DNA of 13,980 nt from Podila epigama (taxonomy: Eukaryota; Mortierellomycota; Mortierellomycetes; Mortierellales; Mortierellaceae). The notes under the pieces were generated by a model, which was not told where the DNA came from, ran no database searches, and saw only the letters and a program-made list of their open reading frames with translations. The stretch is from assembly GCA_015679605.1 (NCBI GenBank), contig JAAAVE010000613.1:1-13980 (forward strand), given 5' to 3'. The position numbers and the translations under genes are program-made. This document shows, piece after piece, positions 8,114 through 13,980 of this stretch; within the stretch, counting starts at the first letter, position 1, and each line of letters opens with the position of its first letter.

Positions 8114-10329
8114 CTATGGAGGAGGAATATATCCTTGGGTTTCCGTGGTAGAATACACCTGTGGCGCACGAGCTGGAGGGGATGGATAAAACTGTTGCTG
8201 ATTTCCTTCTGAAAGTTGTGGTGCGCGCCCAACACTTATTCTGTTCGAGGGTGCAGATTTGGTGTTGGAGGCAGTGTCTGGTTCGTAGTACGATACCTTG
8301 CCCATGTACTCATCGCCAAATACCGGTGGCATTGGCACTATCTGTTGTTGTTGCTGCTGCTGCTGATTATGTGGCGGAGGAGGCGATGTGTAGACGGGAG
8401 AATACGCGCTTGATGCTTGAGCAGTAGTGGCTGGAGACGGTACAAAAGTCATTGCCGGTGACTGAGCATAAGAGTACGGGTATTGTTGTTCTTGATAGGG
8501 TGACGTGTTGGAGACTCCCGAAAAACTTGGCGTCAGTGGCGTATTCACAGAGGTTGCGTACTCTGTGTTTGAGTGACTGTTGGCTAATGCCAACTGCGAA
8601 TAATTGATCTGGTTCGGCAACGCATAAGCAGATGGAGCTATAGAATCACCACTACCACCGTCATACCTACTAAACCGATCTTGTCGAAGCGGGTCTAGCG
8701 CGTACTCATTCTCTACATGATGTAGTGGTTGCCCTTCAACAGGGTTCTGGTTTGACACCTGGCTGTATCGCTGTTGATGCGGCGAAAAGGGAGAGTGCAT
8801 GGCGGCAGGATTCCACGCCTTGGGGTCATGATACTCTCCATCAGCACCATATCCCATCGCAGCAGCAGCAGCGGCTGTCACCTTGGCGTCCGAATCATAC
8901 GACTTTGGCCCATTCGATTGTTTTTGCTTGCGTCTACGCATCCACCAAATACCTGCCACAAGCACAATCAAGAACACGACACCAGCAGCAATCCCTGCAA
9001 TGAGACCTACTTTGCTTGATGATGACCCACCATCAGCCGAACTAGGTGTTGCTGACGCGTCATACCTATCCACCCATTGATTCTGCTCAAGATGATACAC
9101 CAACGGGACATTGTCTAGCATCGTCGCCCTCTGTGCACCCTCAGAGCCTCCAAAGGCAATAAACTGACCCGCATGCAAGGCACAGCCGAATTTGGTACGA
9201 GGTTTGTCTGCGGACTTGCCTTGCCTCCATACACCCGATGCGACATCAAGAATATACAATGAACTATATGAAACTGTCGAGTCCTTGGCTCCTCCAAACA
9301 CAACCAACTTTGAACCATCCTCAGCTGAATAAGCATTAAAAAAAAAAAAAAGGATTATGAGTTTTGGATACGGTACATCCGCATTTGTCACATAAGAAGA
9401 AAAAAAAGAAAGAGGGAATGGCAAACAAAGAGAGATAAAAAGAACGACACAAACTCATAAAAAAAATTATAAAAAAAATAAAAGAACGGCCATTCTTACA
9501 AATTGCAACACAGTGGTCGAATCTTGCTGGTGGAATGTCGCCCGATGTGGTCTAAATTAAACAATAGAGAGCGAGAAAAGCGAGAGAGAAAGAGAGACAA
9601 TAAGAATTGGAGAAAGGAGGGATGTGGTTTCGTCATACTTTGTTTCTGTGCATGAGAGTTCTTCTTATAAAGCATACACTTTACCATCTGTTTCCAGGTA
9701 CGAGTCGCTGGGTCAAACTCTTTGACAGTCGCCAGTTCTAAACCTATAGGCAAAGCAGGCGGCGCTAATGACCCTCCTACAACCAGAATCGTCTTTCTCG
9801 TAGTCGACCAGACCGCACCTGCGTCAGTGAGACTCGTGGCCATGGAGGCAGGCTCAATGGTCGAAAAAGACCCAGTCTTTGCATCCAGGGTCATCACGCC
9901 ATTGTAGGCAAGTTCTGCCGGTGCAGCAGAGACCTGGTTCCCACCAAAAACATATATCAGTCCCGAGTTTGGGTCTGTCACGACCACATGGCCTTCAAGT
10001 CCCGAAAACGGTATCAACTTGCCCGCCGAAACATCTGTCCATGAAGTGGACAAACCAGTCAAGTTAATGGTAGCAACAAATGGTGGATTATTCAGTCCAC
10101 CAATCGACAGGAAGGTTTGCCCATCTGCACTGGCCGCCAAGGCATGGTGTGAAGTCAATGGCCCATTAGGCAAACTCTTCCAATTGGCCTGGGAAGTCGA
10201 CCACGATGTCGACAAGTCCAGGACGTGAAACCCTTGAACAAACGTGGTTGATGAATATCCTCCTTGAATATAGAGCTTGTCCTTGACTTGGACAAAGCCA
10301 AATCGACGAATGGCTGGCGGGGAGGCCAT
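8114..10329 (-). CDS. kelch-repeat beta-propeller protein with one transmembrane segment and long Q/P/S-rich tail
   Basis: Exons 10329-9685, 9551-9500 and 9324-8114 (minus strand) join in frame to 635 residues. Residues 1 to about 320 carry six kelch-type blades marked by Gly-Gly pairs after hydrophobic strands (LYIQGG, FLSIGG, IYVFGG, ILVVGG, LVVFGG, FIAFGG). A Ser-rich linker precedes a 23-residue hydrophobic helix at 338-360 (VGLIAGIAAGVVFLIVLVAG...), followed by the stop-transfer-like MRRRKQKQ. The last 270 residues are disordered and rich in Gln, Pro, Ser and Tyr, with a poly-Ala run and eight Gln in a row (8342-8365). By the positive-inside rule the propeller would face outside and the tail the cytosol, as for a surface receptor or anchor. 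No signal peptide precedes the propeller at this start, which is odd. Ligand and function are unknown. The start ATG (10329) has the strong context ACAACC-ATGG. Confidence 0.85.
9325..9499 (-). other. intron 2 of the kelch gene
   Basis: The donor is TTT|GTAAGA and the acceptor TGCTTATTCAG (175 nt, phase 1). The preceding exon is only 52 nt. The join gives CVAISEDGSKLVVFGG, a continuous kelch strand with its Gly-Gly pair. The intron carries a long T run on the coding strand. Confidence 0.88.
9552..9684 (-). other. intron 1 of the kelch gene
   Basis: The donor is ATG|GTAAAG and the acceptor TTTAATTTAG (133 nt, phase 0), with a C/T-rich interior. Splicing joins TWKQM to TTSGDIPPARFDHC, the standard linker leading into the next kelch blade. 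Confidence 0.88.
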
Positions 10330-10480
10330 GGTTGTAATGAGATGATGCTGATGCTTAAAAGTGGAAGATGAATTAAGGATGAGTGGAAGGATGGTTGCCT
10401 GAAATGGATGGATGAGTGGATGGATGAATGGGATGGAATTAAGGTGCGATGGAGTGGTGAAGAGCGAGAATGAAAAGAAA
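10330..10480 (-). promoter_or_regulatory. G-poor leader of the kelch gene with CATC repeats
   Basis: Read on the minus strand, the bases before the kelch ATG are pyrimidine-rich, with tandem CATC units (GGAT on plus, about 10393-10436) and almost no G. Composition and position match a 5'-UTR. A TTTCAG in this stretch could be a 3' splice site for an unseen upstream exon, but I found no convincing signal-peptide exon to go with it. Confidence 0.5.
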
Positions 10481-10837
10481 ATAAAAAAAAGGGTTGCAGA
10501 GTGACAGACAAAACAGAAAACAGAACAACAAAAAAAAATGTGGGCTATTGTGGTTACACAAAGATCAAAAAAATAGAACAATCCTTCCCCCCTTGCCCCC
10601 ATGCATCCATCCTTTTTGTCGATTCTTGATGTACATAGTCATTTTGAAGGCGTGGGATTTTATTTTTGTACAGTGGGCGAAGAGGCATGAATGGTCCCCC
10701 TCAAAGGCTGGGAGACATTGAGGGGGGTATTAAACATCAAGTATTAAGTATGGTAGGAAAAGAATAAAGGGCAGACGATGAAGACAAGAAAGACAAAAAC
10801 ACAGAGACAGGCAAAATAAATAGAGTGTAAAGAAATT
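10481..10837. other. intergenic DNA between the zinc-finger 3' end and kelch promoter
   Basis: No gene is seen. On the minus strand it holds the 3'-UTR of the zinc-finger gene, with an AATAAA at 10659-10664 about 175 nt past its stop codon, and then the presumed kelch promoter. No clear TATA element is visible. Confidence 0.5.
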
Positions 10838-13800
10838 CTACGATCGATGGCGGACAGGGATGGGGGCTGAATGAAACCGTCTGTCTTCACCTGCACCATT
10901 TGGCTGGCCAGCAGCCTGTGAATGTTGTTGATGGTAAAACGAATGATGAGCACCTTGGGAGGGTGACGAGGATCCATGTGAAGGGAAATAGGAGGACGAC
11001 GCCGAGGATGGTGAAGACGAATAATGGTGGTGGTGTTGACTCGAGGGCGAATTTTGAGCTCCGCTTTGGTGCTGACCCGAAAGAGAGTGCTGATGATGCA
11101 TCGAGGAGTAGTTGCTTGGGAAGGATTGGGAGAACGGTCCAGGGCTGCTACTACCGCTGTTACCGTGGACATATGAGCTGGACGCGCCGTGGCCATGGTG
11201 GTGGTGATGGGTGCTGCTGTGGCTATGACCGTGGCTGTGAGGTGAAGGCGATGATGGAGGGTGACCATAATCATAGCCACCATGTCCACTCGAGGGCGAA
11301 GCCGTCGAGACGGGTGAGCGACCAAAATCGTAGGAGTGCTGCTGGCGATGCTGGTGAAGTTGTTGGTGTGCCTGCTGGTGATGAGGATGTTGTGAGGGCG
11401 ACTGAGGTGGGGGTGTACCGCTGTTACTGTTGCTGTTACTGTTGCTATTGCTGTTGCTATTGCTGTTGCCATTGCCAGTGTGATGCGAGTTGTACGACAT
11501 GGAAGGATGAGCGGGCGAATGGGAAGATGGGTAGCTTGAGCCAAGGGAGGGTAAGCTCGGAAGAGAAGACGACATGGTGGCGTCCATAGGCTCGGATTTG
11601 GGACTCACACTACCAGCATTGCTACCACTCTTGTTCTGGCTATGGCTATGGCTGAGGCTATGGCCGTGACCGTGACCATGACCGTGGCCGTGACCATGAC
11701 CTTGGTCATGTCCCTGAGGTTGAGACTGGCTTTGGCCATGGGGTTCCCATCGGACAGGCCTGGGCGATGATTGGTACGAGTGATGGAAATGCGAGGGCAA
11801 CGAGGAAGACATTTCGTGTTGAGGGGCAGAAGACTCGCGTTCAAAGTGATGACGGTGGTGCAAGGGTGAAGGTGCATGGATGGGGCTGCCACGAGAGTAT
11901 TGGTGATGGGCAGCACCTGGACTGGGGCTGGGGCTGCCGCTACTGGAGCCGTTATGGGGATGCGAACCATTCTGCTGCATATGATGGGGGAGGCTTGTGC
12001 CATTTTCGCCCTGGTAGGACGAGGAGTGACCAAAGCTACCAAAGCTTGGGGGCGATGGGCGATGGAACGAGCTGGGGGAACTGGTACCAAAGTACTTTGA
12101 TGACGCGGGTCCGATTGATTTCGATCCACGAGGCGAGGTGCCGAAGCGGTCTAGGCTAATAGGTGGCAAGAATCCAGAGCCAGGGAGGTATCCATGTCCG
12201 TGTCCGTGTCCATGTCCATGAGGGCTGGGCGACGGTGGAGGAGAATGGGCGACGGTATGCGACTGTGAACGCTGCAGATGGGGTCTGTTGGACGGGATGG
12301 GCATCTTTGCACTGTACGACAATGAATCAAGAACGCCCGCTGCAGCCAACTGCTCCCTGTTCTCACTATTGACAACAAAACAAGTCAAGATATGCTATGG
12401 TCAGTCATTTGTGTGTTTGATTTTTCTTTTCTTCGAGTCAAATTTAAGCTCGGATACAAAGCGTGTCTATTATGACAGCAACAAATCATTCAAAGATGAC
12501 TCCCCATGGTCACTCTTTGTTATCATATAGGTAAATAAAAAAAAGGGTAGCACAAATGGAATCCATGTCCATACCTGAGGAAACTCTTGAGGTCGGGTTC
12601 GTGACCCTTCTGGTGACGTGTGAGGGTTGTTCGGCGGGTAAAGGTCTTGCCACATCCTGGATGTTCGCAAACGTATGGTCTCTTGCCAGTGTGTGTTCTC
12701 CGATGACGTGCCAGGGATGATGACTATGATGGTGATAGAAGTTGCGAGAGAAGATGTACAGATGTATGTATGAGTGAATGTGTGAGAACATGTGAAGAAG
12801 AAGAAGAATAAAGCAGGGTTCAGTGTGTGCGTGTGCGTGTGTGTGTGTGGAGTGTGTGGAGTGTGGGGTGTGCGGGATGTGCGGGAGTGAGTCAATCCTT
12901 TGTGAAAACAAACAAGAGTGTTTCTCAGGAACGGAGAATGGTGTTGAAAAATATCCCCCCAGACAAGACAGAGAGCCACATCTCCTTTGGCCCTGTGTCA
13001 CTTTGGTTGAGAAAGAAAAGAAGAAACATGTGGCCCAAGCACGCACGCATGCACTGCAAAAAAAATGTTCCACATGTTTGGGAAGTTGTCAGGAACAGGC
13101 AGTCCCGTGGAGGATTTACATAATGGGGCCCTTTTGTCCCGTGCAGTCCAATTTTTGCTGACGTCACATTGGCCCCGTCTCCATTCTCGACCCTTGCAGA
13201 CCCAGTTTGTTAGGTCTCAGTTTCTTTTTTTTTTTTTTTTTTTTTTTGTGCACCTCTCATTCTCGAGGAATGTGTTGTGGATTGGATAAAGACTTACATC
13301 GCTAAAGGACTTTTGGCAAGACTCATACTCGCATACGTGGGGTCGTTCACCGGTATGGGTACGGTAGTGAACAGTGAGTGCTGACCGTTGGATGAATTGC
13401 TTTCCACAGCCAACCCAGTCGCATTGATAGGGTCTATTTTTTGTTATTTTGATTGAAATGAGAAAATGATGAGTGAGTGGTCTGTGACCGCAATCCATGT
13501 TCATCAAGAAAAAAAAAAAAAATACCTCTCTCCTGTGTGGATCCTGCGATGTCTGGCCAGATCAGATCGACGAGAGAATGATTTTGAGCAATCTTCCCAA
13601 ACGCACTCATATGGGCGCTCTGCGGAGACAGTGCCTTCAGCCTCGGAGGAGCTACCACTTTCTTTGGCAGCATCCTCATCATTGTCGATTTCGTCGCCTT
13701 CAGCGTTGTCATCGAGATCAATGTCAAGGTCAAGGTCAACATCACTTCCTTGGTTTTCATCTTGATCTGGGCTATATGGCTGGTCGAGCTGTTGTTGCTT

Positions 13801-13854
13801 CAGACGTTGTGCCTCTGGGCCCGAGCCCGAGTTGAGCATGCTTCGGATGTCCAT
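10838..13854 (-). CDS. four-finger C2H2 zinc-finger transcription factor with His/Gly-rich C-terminal region
   Basis: Exons 13854-13526, 13433-13298, 12723-12575 and 12365-10838 (minus strand) join in frame to 713 residues. The N-terminus starts MDIRSMLNS and has an Asp/Glu-rich stretch (38-65), a possible activation region. Four contiguous C-x4-C-x12-H-x3-H fingers follow: Cys84/89-His102/106, Cys114/119-His132/136, Cys144/149-His162/166 and Cys174/179-His192/196, linked by TGERP/TGKRP. The helices are RRSDLAR, QRSALTV, DSSSLAR and RRTTLTR. It should bind DNA specifically in the nucleus; the target is unknown. Residues 206-713 are low complexity: Pro/Ser, HG repeats at 254-264 and about 424-447, an Asn-Ser run at about 501-521, and many His clusters. 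Introns fall inside the finger 1/2 linker, inside finger 3 and just after finger 4. The first ATG follows a pyrimidine-rich leader. I cannot name an ortholog. Confidence 0.88.
11417..11476 (-). repeat. coding Asn-Ser hexanucleotide repeat
   Basis: On the minus strand alternating AAC/AAT and AGC/AGT codons encode a run of about ten Asn-Ser pairs in the zinc-finger protein (about residues 501-521). Codon use is mixed, so the peptide repeat is somewhat older than a fresh slippage tract, although the underlying hexanucleotide periodicity is still visible. Confidence 0.8.
11650..11709 (-). repeat. coding Gly-His repeat
   Basis: On the minus strand alternating GGT/GGC and CAT/CAC codons encode seven Gly-His pairs preceded by HDQ and followed by SLSHSHS (about residues 424-447 of the zinc-finger protein). 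A second His-Gly run lies at 12188-12220. Such runs can bind Zn, Ni or Cu, but here this is inference. Confidence 0.8.
12366..12574 (-). other. intron 3 of the zinc-finger gene
   Basis: The donor is CCTCAG|GTATGG and the acceptor TGTCAATAG (209 nt, phase 2). It joins LKSFL to SENREQL, just after the last finger. The donor is strong and the frame fits, but the downstream exon is low complexity, so the exact acceptor rests on frame and signal only. Confidence 0.75.
12822..12850. repeat. GT/GTGTGC microsatellite
   Basis: An almost pure GT tract with two GC interruptions lies within intron 2 of the zinc-finger gene. It is followed by further TGTGGAG-type units to about 12890. Confidence 0.85.
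13148..13172. promoter_or_regulatory. CCAAT / TGACGTCA / inverted CCAAT cluster inside an intron
   Basis: Within 25 bp lie CCAAT (13148-13152), the perfect palindrome TGACGTCA (13159-13166) and ATTGG (13168-13172, CCAAT on minus). These are the consensus sites of the NF-Y/HAP complex and of bZIP ATF/CREB factors. The cluster lies in intron 2 of the zinc-finger gene and may be an internal promoter or enhancer. Binding is inferred. Confidence 0.45.
13434..13525 (-). other. intron 1 of the zinc-finger gene
   Basis: The donor is GAGAG|GTATTT and the acceptor AAAAATAG (92 nt, phase 2). The join completes Arg110 in the inter-finger linker TGERP. It contains a T run on the coding strand. Confidence 0.9.
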
Positions 13855-13980
13855 GTGATAGGATGAAATGTGATTTTTGATGGAGGGGATTTGATGGAAG
13901 GGACTGAATTTAGACGTTGGGCGAAAAAGAAGGGTCGGAGGGGAGAGCGAGGAGAGCGAGGGAGAGCGAGGGGGGAAGAG
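13855..13980 (-). promoter_or_regulatory. leader/promoter of the zinc-finger gene (runs off the window)
   Basis: On the minus strand this is C/T-rich and G-poor, with repeated CTCGCTCTCC units (GAGAGCGAGG on plus, about 13940-13975), then CCATC/CATTTC before the ATG. It fits a 5'-UTR and proximal promoter. The rest of the promoter lies outside the window. Confidence 0.55.

Larger units (their letters stand above)
12724..13297 (-). other. long intron 2 of the zinc-finger gene
   Basis: The donor is GAT|GTAAGT and the acceptor ATCATAG (574 nt, phase 0). Splicing joins SFSD to SSSLARH and rebuilds finger 3. It is three to six times longer than the other introns here. It holds a 23-nt T run on plus (13225-13247), a GT-rich microsatellite (about 12822-12850), GAA units (12795-12808) and a CCAAT/CRE-like cluster. 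Confidence 0.88.

Noticed and set aside
8114-10329. Galactose oxidase enzyme annotation for the kelch protein
   Set aside because: Only the propeller strands are present. I see no copper-site or Tyr-Cys cofactor context, and the transmembrane helix with a Q/P-rich tail fits a kelch membrane protein instead.
10744-11544. Minus-strand open frame of 266 codons overlapping the zinc-finger exon 4
   Set aside because: It is a shifted frame of the same low-complexity repeats (Thr/Ala/Ile alternation), with no start context or domain. The frame used joins in phase with the zinc fingers.
10900-11589. Plus-strand open frame of 229 codons opposite the zinc-finger gene
   Set aside because: It is the antisense of repeat-rich coding DNA (Gly/His and Ser/Asn repeats keep all frames open). 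Its Cys-rich runs come from the complementary repeat and show no domain.
12470-13073. Minus-strand open frames of 169 and 187 codons in intron 2 and exon 3 of the zinc-finger gene
   Set aside because: They are built on the CA microsatellite and on a wrong frame of exon 3. Splicing 13297 to 12724 reconstructs finger 3 exactly.

Overview
The window looks like nuclear DNA of an early-diverging filamentous fungus, most likely in the Mortierellomycota/Mucoromycota. The reasons are short GT-AG introns that join in frame, pyrimidine-rich leaders, AATAAA signals, a divergent F-box/leucine-rich protein of a type abundant in Mortierella-like genomes, a kelch-transmembrane protein and a C2H2 regulator with long low-complexity tails. 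The organism is inferred from style, not from a marker gene. There is no sign of bacterial, viral or organellar DNA, and no transposon, rRNA or tRNA was found.

Layout. Positions 1-1953 hold no clear protein gene. They contain two short tandem arrays (162-201 and 1123-1229) and a promoter/leader-like stretch that may belong to a small unrecognised transcript (about 234-1018) with a possible 44-codon ORF. Positions 1954-3564 (+) are an intronless F-box protein. Positions 4267-7955 (+) are a four-exon gene for a 1115-residue KDM3/JMJD1-type JmjC protein. Positions 8114-10329 (-) are a three-exon kelch-propeller protein with one membrane segment and a long cytoplasmic-type tail, convergent with the KDM3-like gene and only 158 bp from it. 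Positions 10838-13854 (-) are a four-exon, four-finger C2H2 transcription factor with His/Gly- and Ser/Asn-repeat regions. Its promoter runs off the right end.

All three multi-exon genes were assembled by hand. Each join keeps frame and restores a recognisable domain: the JmjC core, a kelch blade, and zinc fingers 1/2 and 3.

The most notable observation is that the KDM3-like protein keeps the zinc finger and JmjC framework but has lost all three Fe(II) ligands (His, Asp, His become Ser848, Gln850, Tyr1017). It has also gained an acidic insertion inside the JmjC core and an AT-hook motif after it, so it is probably a non-enzymatic chromatin protein. Second in interest is a CCAAT/TGACGTCA/ATTGG cluster inside the unusually long intron 2 of the zinc-finger gene, which resembles an internal promoter. 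The four genes do not form an obvious pathway. Two (KDM3-like, C2H2) are nuclear regulators, one (F-box) is a ubiquitin-ligase adaptor and one (kelch-TM) is a membrane protein, which is ordinary fungal gene order rather than a cluster.
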